Part shown: one piece after another, positions 1 to 11,300 of the stretch
How positions within the stretch are numbered: the stretch's first letter is position 1
Layout of the letters: the number at the start of each line of letters is the position of its first letter
Assembly: GCF_910592395.1 (NCBI RefSeq)
Contig: NC_088322.1
Span: 8,489,431-8,553,430 of the forward strand
DNA length: 64,000 bases
Direction of reading: 5' to 3'
Origin: Lineus longissimus
Lineage: Eukaryota > Nemertea > Pilidiophora > Heteronemertea > Lineidae
Program-made: the position numbers and the translations under genes
Notes under the pieces: model-generated
Databases searched by the model: none
What the model saw: only the letters and a program-made list of their open reading frames with translations
What the model was told of the DNA's origin: nothing

Positions 1-146
1 GGACGGAGTGGACCTTTAACATTGTGCCATATGAACAGTGGCAACCTCCAGTGAGGAGTTTTAAAAGTAGTAGGTCAGCCGATGTTAAACCCTGTGATGA
101 TAATGAAAGTTTGTCATTTAAATGTGGACTTAAAAGAAGGGATTAG
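1..146 (+). CDS. C-terminal coding piece of an unrecognised gene (5' end outside window)
   Basis: A reading frame is open from the window edge (first full codon at base 3) to a TAG at 144-146. It encodes about 48 residues beginning TEWTFNIVPYEQWQPPV and ending KCGLKRRD. The aromatic start followed by a polar, charged, probably disordered tail looks like the end of a real protein. No splice acceptor is visible, so the last exon starts upstream of the window. I do not recognise the family. The sequence after the stop is repeat-rich, as expected for a 3'UTR or intergenic DNA, and a clear poly(A) site was not identified. It could also be a chance open frame, since only 48 codons are visible. Confidence 0.45.
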   Translation, partial: TEWTFNIVPYEQWQPPVRSFKSSRSADVKPCDDNESLSFKCGLKRRD

Positions 147-731
147 GCCCTATCCCTAAAAAGTATGAAATTTGTAGTGTCATTTCAAAAACGTTTAACC
201 AGAACTCGTTTGAGAGTAGATATTTTCTCTGCTGTGGCTCTCAGAGCTCAAGACTGTTTTGACAAAAAGCCTCGGGAGCCCTGTTACACTTCTTTTTTTC
301 TAAAGTTACCTATTTGTAATGTGAGGGCCCTGGGCAAGGTTTCAGGGGTTCAAAAGACACTTTTCGGGGGTGATATCGAGGCCTGCTTTCTTTCTAGATA
401 CAGCGCATGTGCATGTCCTAGTTCTTTCTGTCCGTTTTCCACCTAAGTTGCCATGACTATGACATCACTTTCCCAAGGTAAAGGATGCATTTACGCACAT
501 TTGGCTTGCTTCAGTAGTGCCTAGCATATAGCATTTTATTTGTCCAACATTATAATCTTTCATTTCAGCCTGAGCCTCAAAAATGGCTACATCAAAATTC
601 GGTGGAAGACAAAATTCTGTCTTCGCTGCATTCATTCAAAATGGTCACTGCTTTGAATTTGAAATTTCACACAAAATTACAAAACTATTAAAAACAGTTG
701 CAAAATTTTCACGGTTTCGAGTAGTTTTTTT

Positions 732-885
732 GCTTCATCCTGTAGTGCGTAGCATAATGCATAGTGTATCCTCTGTTATTTCAGCATAACACGTGACCTG
801 GCGCTTTTTTGCTTCATCCTGTAGTGCGTAGCATAATGCATAGTGTGTCCCCTGTTATTTCAGCATAACCCGTGACCTGGCGCTA
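732..885. repeat. 79-bp tandem duplication
   Basis: A block starting GCTTCATCCTGTAGTGCG at 732 is repeated directly at 811, giving a 79-bp period. The second copy differs at only a few positions. It includes a ttatttcag string that looks like a splice acceptor, but no coding sequence follows. Confidence 0.85.
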
Positions 886-1374
886 TTGTTGTTTTAGTTT
901 GCTTCAGTAGTGTATGGCTTTATGTGTAACTCTGCCTTCAATTTCATTCCAGCAGTGAAGAGCCTGTACAGTGTAGCTTCAGAGGCTTTGCATAGTCGAT
1001 GCAAGCTTTGGTCATCGACAGCATGGGAGTGCCTCTTCCAGCCAACGGATGTCGCTTTATGTGTAGTGCATGGTAGTTGCTTTGTCGCTTCCTCTTCCGA
1101 CTACGGGAAATGCAAAACATGGTTAAAACTAGTTTCATCAGTGTTGCCTACAGTATTAATTGTGATCTGAATTGCTTGACCATAATTAGCATTGGTTAAA
1201 AACTGTCGTCATTGGCAACTATTGCTGCTGATTGAGGACAATAATGAAGGTTTTCTGATGAAATGACCAGGGCTTGGTGAAGAGGTCTTTGCCTTTCAGA
1301 TGGTGAAACCGTCATTATTCTGAGCATTTGGGCGTCAAGTAAACATGTTGATGACTGCTGTGCAGTGTGGCAGC

Positions 1375-1790
1375 GCTTTTGAGACGTGTGGGCTCTTGTA
1401 TAATTTCCATAGCGCTTTTGAGTCATATGGACTTGTATGGACTCGTGTATACATTCCGTAGGACTTCTGAGAAGTATGGACTTTTATTGAACAAACTCTT
1501 GCATACTTTCCATAGCTCTTCTGAGATGTATGAATTTGTAAGAACTCTTGTATTCTAAGTACTTTCCATAGCGCTTCTGAGACGTTATCACTTGTGTTGA
1601 CTCTTGTTTACTTTCTGAAGTGCTTCTGAGACTAATTATTGACTCTTGTATACTTTTGTAATGCTTCTGAGACGTATGCACTTGAGTTGACTTGTTTGCT
1701 TTCCATAGTGCTTCTGAAACTTATGGACTCTTGTATACTTTCGTTGCGCTTCTGAAATGTTGGGATTTAAATGGACTCTTGTATACTCTC
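1375..1790. repeat. Degenerate minisatellite (roughly 50-80 bp units)
   Basis: The phrases 'ctttccatagcgcttctgag', 'tatggactcttgtatac' and close variants recur about seven times with uneven spacing and many substitutions. This is an old, diverged tandem array. The open frames crossing it are by-products of the repeat. Confidence 0.75.
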
Positions 1791-2850
1791 TGTTGCGCTC
1801 TTCTCTGAAAAAGAGAACAGAAGGTTTTGTTCATTATGCGAAGAGCGGTCATCCGAAACATCCATCACCATCCACAAGGGTCCACAATGTTCAAACTCGG
1901 GTTTCAAGTCATCAAAATTAAATTTAGGAGTGCATTTAAGTACACCGTTTTTGATTGAATACATTTCCTTAATATTTCATTACATGTGGTTGTATGATGA
2001 AGGTGTTGTTGTCTTAAGATCACAAGCGTGCAGTAATTTGGGAAGCTTTTGATTACAAACCTGGAGGACGCTGACACTGTTTAGTATAACAAAAAAATAA
2101 CTGAAAAAGCTTACACTGCAAAGAAATGTTGACTTGTTGCTTTCATGACATCATTAAATACACGTAATTCCAGTAATTGTAAAAAAAATGATTTGGGTAG
2201 TCTAACAAAACTAACTAACTGGTGGCTATGTGTGGGTGTGTAGGTATTTATAATGTTTATTGAAAGGATGATTTCGTTTGTTGTAGCAAACTGTAAAATT
2301 GGCTGATCAATCCCTATTTGAGTAGTTGATTTGGTATCTTTATGCACCCGTGTCTGAGTGTGACCACATGGTGTAATGGAAACCTGTGTTGGTCGAGAGA
2401 ATATCCAATATCGATCTGCATGGAGAATGATTCTAAACGTGTACCATATATTCAAATTCGTTCTCGAGATTTTAGACGTCATGTTTGTAATCAAATGGAC
2501 TTTTGATTCACAGGTAAACTTATAAATCTATCATCTGTTTCCTGTTGAAGTTGAAATAATCTTGTTAAGTTCACTTAAGTCAAAAAATTATAAGGCGTGC
2601 TCAGGCCATATCAATTTTCTTGGAAGTAAATTGGTATGGCCTCATATATTTGGTTCATATTCCTTTCTTTGTTCTTGTGAGCTGTTGTGCATCTGTGTAT
2701 ATATTGATGACGACGTAAGTTATGATAACTTGGAAACTGTAGGCCTACTTAGAATGTTAACCCCTTCAATGCCATAAACATGATAAAAGCAATTTGCACG
2801 CCAATTTTCAGATTAACAAGGTCACTTGATTTAACTTCATTGAAGGATAG

Positions 2851-2973
2851 ACCATGTGTGATATGAATAAAGACTAGGAAATGCTTTTACTTAAAACTTC
2901 ACGTACATTTACACTAGGCATTTCTGTACAAAATAGAAGTAAAAGCATTTACTAGTGTTTATTCATATCACCC
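2851..2973. repeat. Hairpin (MITE-like) element, family H, copy 1
   Basis: The ends are imperfect inverted repeats of roughly 35 bp: GTGATATGAATAAA and AAATGCTTTTACTT on the left return as AAGTAAAAGCATTT and TTTATTCATATCAC on the right. The loop includes ACATTTACACTAGGC. Related copies lie at 51036-51152 and, in opposite orientation, at 61397-61513. Three copies with matching ends indicate a dispersed non-autonomous element. The left arm carries AATAAA, which could serve as a poly(A) signal for the upstream gene. Confidence 0.75.
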
Positions 2974-4363
2974 ATTGTCACCAGGAAGGTTTCCTTGACC
3001 ACTGACTGAGGCTAAGGCCGAATCCGGGGCCCTGATGCCCGGATGATGTTGATGATGATAATAACTGATTTTCCAGTTCACTCGTGTCATGAGAGGATTG
3101 GTATGAGAGCTTTGGTTTAAGAGGGGTTAAGGGCCACAGCGACTAACTTCTGGATATGTTTTGAAATGAGGATTAAAGAATAAATATGGGCAGTAACTCA
3201 CAGAGAGGCTCATGGTCAGAAAAAAAGAGTACGGTAGATAAGAATACATGCAGTTTGACCTTACTCCACTCGATGATGTTTATCTTTTATTCAGTGTTTT
3301 AAAAACAGTCCAGAAGTTGGTTCCGATGGTCCTTAGTAACATATCATAAAACTGTACTTAGGTATTATCAACATAAAGGTATTTATTATTTGTATACACA
3401 CATTCTATATTCTATGTCATTTTCAGTGTCTAATCATTAAGACCGTCATGAGGCCTTTCAAAGGACTGGGGCAAAAACTGCATTGAAAAAATTATTTGCA
3501 GGGTTAAATAACTTATTCAGTTGCTTCATGGTTTTTAGTTCATTGGGGTAATCTCAAGGAGTACATGTGCCTACTCCAGCTGAAGGTCATGATGTGTCTG
3601 CTTAAAATGCTGAAAGGGTTAAAGGAGATGCAGGGCGAATTAATTTAGTTCCATAGTTAGAGGCCGCAACTGGAGGCAATCGTTTACTGTCATCATTTAC
3701 CGACAGTCCTTTGAAAGTGCATACGTGTAATCATTTGCCATATTCCCACTAGTCAGAAAATTTTCAGACCGCATAACATTGTATTTTACTTTTGATTTTC
3801 AAAGTTTATTAATGGAACTAATGTGTTTAAGTTTTGAGCTAAAGTTTATGTTTAGAGTGTAGATGGTTTGGATTGAGTGGGGTGGAAAATCATTGAGTAG
3901 TTTAATGTTAGAATTATGTTGTACGCTTCATGTTGCTGCAAACTTGGCCATGTCATATCTGTGAGCAGAGAAAATATTGCTCAAGTGTTTTTTTCGCATT
4001 GCATGCGATTAGCAGATGAAAAATTATAACAGTCCCTTTAACACAATTGAAGACAAGTTTTAATTAGAGATTTTCCAGTTATGTAAATAAGTTCTGACGA
4101 TTAATTACAATAATGCTGTTGTATACACTGATATTCAAACATTACACTGGCAAGTTTTCATTACACTGGTGCATGTATTTATTCATAATTACCAGCAGGC
4201 CACATGTAAATGATGTACATGTTTATATCAAACAAGTATGGTCACATTTGGATAAATGTCAATTTGCAGAATTTCTTGAAGTATTTTCAGTCTTCATTGA
4301 GTGGTATACTATGGAGGTTGTTTGTAATTATTCCCTGTGAATAGACTACATGATGTAGAAGAT

Positions 4364-4732
4364 CATGAGGAAACCAGCCCTGTAAGATATTTAGTCGCCC
4401 TCCAACTTCAAGTACCCCGCTGATACTACACACAGTGATGATCGGCATAATTTACTGTGATGAGGCAAAATTAGAAGTAATTTGGTGGACTACAAGGCAA
4501 CCAGGATGTGATAGCAAGATCGGTTATGTAACAACATATGTTGACCTCAGCCTTTGGTCCGGCAACTCAGCAGGAGGTTACCTGGCTCAGATAAGCTGAG
4601 AGCTAAAGTCAATAAATTATTCCTCAGAAACGCTCCCCTCATCAAATATCCATCCCCCAGCATCTAAGGCATTTTCCATTAGTTGGTGGGGGATGGTTAG
4701 GAGATAATTTTTACAGGGCTGGTTTCCTCATG
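4364..4732. mobile_element. 369-bp element with perfect 22-bp terminal inverted repeats
   Basis: Bases 4364-4385 (starting CATGAGGAAACCAGCC) are the exact reverse complement of 4711-4732. A second inverted pair lies inside: ccatccccca near 4650-4660 against tggtgggggatgg near 4684-4697. There is no coding capacity. Perfect termini suggest a fairly recent MITE-type insertion. The target-site duplication is unclear. No second copy was seen in this window. Confidence 0.75.
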
Positions 4733-5397
4733 CAGTAATGTGTAAGATAGAACAATAAACATCATATTTTGTATAATTTCGTGTAAGATTTTACTTTCTT
4801 TAAGTGCTTCTTTCTATTGGCCTTTTGTGATTTTGTAATCACAAGACCAATTTGGGACATCAATGCCTAGGGGGAGAGTAGCGAACCCTCAAGTGGCATG
4901 CACGATAAAAAATTGCATGGTCAGTAAAAGTAGGCGGTGCAGGGTAAAATGTTCTCAATGGTGTCTATTATTAGAGTAGGCATGGTGTATTCCTATTGAT
5001 GGCATAAAATGACGGTAGTTCTAACTGATACATATAAGGAACTACTGATGGTTGAGCTAATTGTCCCTTTGAATACATCACAGCGCCACCTGTGTGTTAG
5101 TGGTATTACTAAAAGGTCTTATTTTGGCAGTTTTGGCTCCCTATAGAATTTTTTATTTTAATGTACTTACTTAGTCAGAGTGCAGGCAAAAACAACGGAT
5201 TTAATCAAAAAAGAGGAATGATTGCATTAAATACTGATTATTCGTCGACACAGGTTATTTAAAACGTGAAGTTCTTACACCAAAATAAAGTGCGAATATT
5301 CGGTCTCTTAATCAATGGCCAGCTGACACGGAGGCAAAACAAAACAAGTTTTGACAGATATTTTTCACCATAGTGCTGATTTTTTGCAAATTACATC

Positions 5398-8300
5398 ATG
5401 TTGAAAGCTGTGATTCTGATAGGTGGACCACAGAAAGGTAACTTTGATATTCAAGGTTTGAAACAAAGTGTTCACATTGCGAAAAACGTAATAAATAGAG
5501 TGTGTGCAGTGGAGTAATTTCAGGCAATTTTCACTGTGCATTTTATACGTGTATTCCATGTACATTTTGTGTATCGGGGGGCTGATGACCACCTCCGCAG
5601 TTAAGGCCCCCTCAAACAAGCGATTTTAATCGCTGCCACCTGCAATTTTAATCGCATGTGCTTCCAAATGTGACAATAAATTAATATTATTATAAATAAT
5701 AGACCTAGGCCGTTTTCTGCCTTCTGGAGACGCTGGTACCGGTGACGGCAGTGTATCTCACTGGCAAAGGGCCTATTCGTTTTGCTCGTTTGCGGGTGTG
5801 GTGCCTGCTGCTAGTGGTGCTGTTCCTTCATGTCTGTTCCTTCACCGCCCTAATTCTCATTCTGGTTCGACAACAGACCTTGGGAGAAATCGGGAGAACA
5901 TGTCCTTGTCACAGCATAACCACCTGGAGCCTCGACAGTTTGTTAGAAATTAGCATAGGGAAGGGGAGCATGTAGATGATATTCTAGCATGGATATTTTC
6001 AGTGTGGTGCTATCATGGCTGTGTTGGTAATAAGTGGGTGGGGAATCGTCTATGGTCTGCTTGCTGTTTGCTGTATACGTGTAGTATGGATACCACCCTT
6101 GTGTGATTTCCAAGGTATAACATCAGCACCAATATGTCATTATTGACTGAAGATAAGTGAAGCATTGTTCAGCTGGGCAGCTGATATGGCACTATTCCTA
6201 TTCCTAAAGGCTTGCCAATAAACACATTTTCAATGTTCAGTATCTAGAGTAGGCTCTGATTCTGAGCCTGAAGACTAGTTAAGGTCGGCTGGATCAAATC
6301 TAAGTCAAATAGTTAAGTTCTGTTATGTGGACGCTTGATCTAGTATTACTATTAGTAAAAATATTTAAGACGGAGACAGGTGACAATACAATACATGTTC
6401 GGAATGAATCTACATTCAGCTTGGCTGTTGTATTCAGGACTACCGTAATTAAATGGTGTGCAATTTTCTCTTATTTTCAGGGACACGGTTCCGGCCACTA
6501 TCCCTTGATATTCCCAAACCACTTTTCCCCGTGGCTGGATTCCCCATGGTCTATCATCACATCGAGGCCTGTGCCAAGGTAAGACTAAGTTTGATCACAA
6601 AAACTAGGCATTGCTTAATAAATCTGTCATGTAACACTAACAGAACTCGGAGAGTCACAGCCCAAGTTCCCAATGATATTGGTAAAGGCAATTTTGGGAG
6701 GTGAAACATTTTCAGTCCTATTCCGACCAGAAGAGTTGATACATTAAGGACACCCTCTGGACTGACAAGTGCTGTCCTTAATGGAGAGGTGTCCTGATTA
6801 GAGAGGTCAAATTGAATGAAAACACCTAGGTTGGGGCCAAAACTAGTGTCCTCAATAGAGAGGTTGTCCTTAATAGAGAGGTGTCCACTATTAGAGAGGT
6901 TCTACTGTACATGTATTCATCTTCTCTAGGTTCCGGGAATGAAGGAGATCATTCTGATTGGGTTTTATCAGCCAAACGATGCCTTGAGCCGCTTCCTTGG
7001 AAACGTCCAACAGGATTTTAAACTCCCAATCAGGTAAGAATTCAGACTCTGAAATCAACCATTCAGTGTTCAGGGATGAAAGTTCAGCCCTATTTGGTGA
7101 GACAGGCAACCTCAATTTGGCCAGTGTGAGCAGAATAGTCATTGCTCAGGATTGCTGTTTCTACCTTTGTAGCTCTTAAAATTGGCCTTTTCTGAAACTT
7201 TGAAGTGAACTGACTCCTGATGTTACAGTCAGGATCAGAGAAGTCGGCCTTAGGAGTGCTTAGCTGTGCTGGTTTAGTGTTGTAGCTACAAGGGGGGGGG
7301 GGGGTAATGTGGTAGTGTGGTGGAGCTGCAGTGATAAGGAATACAACTCATGATTTTCATTGAAGTACCAGCAGGGTGTGACATCAGGTGCAAAAGATGT
7401 CATAGAATGTTTTACATTGGAATATGTGTACCGAAAATCAAATGTTTGTAGAGATAAACCTTCCATCTGTGGTAATTATAATATAATAGCTGCAAGATTG
7501 TCAACTTCTTCTGAAAATTATCAATACTGAAATATTCCCCTGTTCTAATTGTAGTGCCGTATCTTTCAGGTATCTCCAGGAGTACACCCCGTTGGGGACA
7601 GCCGGTGGCATCTATCATTTTCGTGACCAGATTCTGGCCGGAAACCCAGAGTACTTCTTCGTACTGAATTCTGACGTCTGTTGTGATTTTGTCCTTGACA
7701 GCATGCTGCAATTCCATAAAACGAGAGGCAATGGGGCACACTTCACTATCATGGCAACAGAGGTATACACCCATCCTCCTTGCACATGACCTGAACTCTA
7801 GTTTTTGATGACATCATTCCGTCCCTGCTTGAATTGGCCACCATTACCTTCAAATGGCCCTGACTAGGCAGGGCACAGCTTACCACCCTACCTTGGAAGC
7901 AGCCACCCAACATCGGTCTAGAATTTTGTGAAGGGTTACCATAGGGCCACCACTCAGGAATACCACCCTACCTTGAGAATACCCTATGGAGAACACTGCT
8001 ATGCCATTTCGTTATCTTTAGACCTCTGGCCCTCTAGTCACCTAGATGTTTGTGACATGATTAGAACTAAAAAGTCTTGATTGACACTGTTTTATTCTAA
8101 ATGTCATGTTTTTGTGATTTTGTCCCCAAAGCGTGGTTGCAGCCATTTTCAGTTCATTTACTCTGCGCTATCGCCAACAAAATGCATAATGTCACAGCTA
8201 GGTCATCCTTGTTCTGTTCCTATTTAGAAATAATGTTGAAAATCCAGCACTTTAATGCTCAGTCAGTAATTTAACCTGGGCAAATTAGTGTCCTTTGTCA

Positions 8301-11300
8301 AGTTGCTTTACCGAAATCCCTCTCCCCTTACACTTACAGGCCGCGAGACAGCAGGCCTTGCAGTACGGCTGCATTGTAGAAAATAAAGAAACGCATGAGG
8401 TCCTTCATTACGTTGAGAAGCCCAGTAGTTACGTCAGTGCCAGTATCAACTGCGGCATGTACCTTTTCTCCCCGGAAATCTTCGAACACATCAAGGACGT
8501 CTTCCAGAAACATCAGGAGAGAAATTTCAAGTAGGTTTTTGTCCATCTGGACTTAAGAGCCCTTTAGAGTTCCATCTAATCTCTCCTTGTAACTTATTGA
8601 AAATAAATTATATAATATTTTCACTCGTCACTGGTGTCCATCAGACTGTTGATATTACACTGGTCACTGGTGTCCATCTCGTACACTGATCACTGGTGTC
8701 CATCTCGTACACTGATCACCGATGTCCATCTCTTAATATTTTCATGAAAGAATGAAATCACAAAGATTCAATTTCTGACACCATCATTTGAGGAATAAAT
8801 TACCTTGAAAAAGTTGCACAAAATTATTCATACCCGTCACTTTCTTCTAGCTTGACACTTTTTTACCTGAAATTATTTCTACTTTTGATAAAAAATACTA
8901 TAATAGAAGTTACATCAAAAACACATGATGGGTTTTTGGTTACATATGACTTTTGATACTCTCTTAATGTCGAGGAGAGTTTCGTCCATCGATAGACTTG
9001 TCTCTATAGATATGGTGCCTACATGTGAGCACTTAGGCCACATTTCTTTAAACAAAAGCGCGAGATGTTGACACAGGCAGCACATGCAGGCAGCCATGAT
9101 TTAAAAGAGTTTGATGATGTTATAGTGTCTCGTAAGCCTTCATAGGCTGGCATTATAGTACGTAATGGTGACACTTTAATAAATAAATATATATATATAC
9201 AGCAAAGGCGGTGGGCTCAAAAACACTGCTTCGGTTGTGCACATACGCTTTTGAATACCCCCCCCCCCCCCCCCACGTCATGCATGTCATACCTGTATGC
9301 ATCTCATGTGCTCTGGCACCATACCTCTCCACCCTCGGTGCATAGGTACTATACATGCTTTATGGGCGGCCCCTTACTGAAACTTCACGCCTGAAAGCAA
9401 GAATTCATGAATTCTTCAACTAATGCTGGTCTCTAAAAATGATTTTTTGTCAGTGTTGCTAGGCAGTTTTGCACGGCTTGAGAATTTTAGGCAGGCCTAT
9501 GCTTACACTCCGTTGTAGTGCATTATATTGCAGTCTGTTGCTTTTCCAATTATCCTATTTGGAAAAGTCACAGTTCTGCTTGAAGCTACTTTTGTGTGAA
9601 AAGCCAACGCATCTCATACCCAAGTTGTCCATTTAAATCTATCCGTGTCGTAGCTACCTTTCGAGAAGGAAATTCAGTTTGTGCGATTCTTCTCTTTATC
9701 TTTGATCCTCGAACCGTGGTCAGAATTTTGTTTTTCACCTCGCGAGCTCACATTTAAAGATATATTTTCTGTTCTTTTTTACTCAACGAAAATAGTAGCC
9801 AACTATAACTACTCTGTCACGATACTCACTAATTTCTAACTTCGGTGTGGTCAAAAAGCTGTGAGATTAGAGTTTAGAAGTTAATAGATGATTGCAAATA
9901 AAAGCAGAAAATACTGACTCTGAGAGATAAGTCACACTAAAGTCATCTTCAACTGGTACATGCACATGTTGTATGATTGTACTTTGAGGGCATACTTCTA
10001 AATCGTGAACAAAATTTTGAGCTGTTATATTGCCCAGCAAGAGCTAAGCAAAACCTTTGTTATGAATTTTGTTGATAAGAAGGGTCCTTGTCTGGGTCTG
10101 GTACCTGCGGTCAATTGCAATGGTTCTGTGAGTGACCTAAACCTTAGCGCGAATTACATTTCGAAATGCATTTCTACGTCTCAAAAACTGGTCCGTTAAC
10201 TACCTGATTCACAGCTTTTTGCCACTCATCCCTCGACTGTCACTTTTCAGAATTCACTCCACTTTCTTACACTATTCAGCACAAATTTATTTTCTTCCTG
10301 TTTGTGTTTCAGCTTTGATAGCTTGGACTGGGAGAGGTTTGTGATATATTGCATTGTGTAGTCTGTACAGCGAAGCTGAGAGAATCAACTTATTGGAATA
10401 AAATTTTGTAGCTAGATATCTACATGTAGTACCAGTATATTTGTGCATATACGGGATGTCCTCGTGAATACCGGTAGCCTGTCCTTTCTGCACTATAAAA
10501 GTAGGACCATACATTTCGAAGGTCCACAAAAGGGTACCAGTAGGATTAAGTAGGCCCTGGTCCCACCTTTATTGTGACTTGTCATGCACAATCTGCAAAG
10601 CGCCGCTTCCCATAGCGCCCTGGAACATTGACTAACAAAACATTAGAAATACCCGCTGGTGTGGCTTACAGATCTTTAGCCAATGACTGTGACGACCTGT
10701 GCATACATTTAAATAATACTGTTCATGGAGTATAAATAGCCAATTATAATATATGCAATATGGCACCCAAAGAGGCCTCTTCAAAATGGCACCCGATACC
10801 GGTATTCACGAGGACGACATGGATTTCAATCAGTGTGCTGTACATGTACATACATAATGTACATAGCTTAATTTAGGGTGTGCCTCAAAACCGTTTCACT
10901 GGTACTTGAAAAATGTGCACAAGACCTGCATAAATACCACCATGTTTAATACAGCTTTGATGCTACTTTCTATTTGGGATATTATCTTCTATTTAAAAAA
11001 AAACTATTTGGGCGAAAAATATTATTGTTTATAAATTTTTCTGACCATAATCTGCATTGTTCACAATTTTAAAGTTCTCTCGGTCCGACCATACTCCGCA
11101 TTGTTCACAATTTTAAAGTTGTCTCGGTCCGACCGTACTCTGCATTATTCACAATTTTAAAGCAGTCTGGCATTAAAGCTCCAAAGTTGATTTTCTAAGA
11201 TTTCTCTGCATTGTTCGGTTGTTCTTGTTCATCTGGTGTATGGCATGCCTTGTTTCAACACAGCTCCAGGTCTCTTATTGGAGGATGTTCCCCCCGGTTG

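Larger units (their letters stand above)
147..5397. other. Gene-free stretch between the first gene and GMPPA
   Basis: I see no conserved coding sequence here. The stretch holds a 79-bp tandem duplication (732-885), a degenerate tandem repeat (about 1375-1790), a hairpin element (2851-2973) and an element with 22-bp perfect terminal inverted repeats (4364-4732), each listed separately. It probably includes the 3'UTR of the first gene and the GMPPA promoter and 5'UTR. I found no TATA box or other convincing core promoter before 5398. The remaining open frames here are short and have no family character. Confidence 0.5.

Noticed and set aside
2111-2494. 127-codon - strand frame
   Set aside because: The composition is low-quality, without motifs, in repeat-rich DNA. 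No transcript-like context.
9181-9275. TA repeat and a 17-base C run as a regulatory element
   Set aside because: Simple-sequence tracts like those at 7291, 31589, 59214 and 60677; nothing beyond low complexity.
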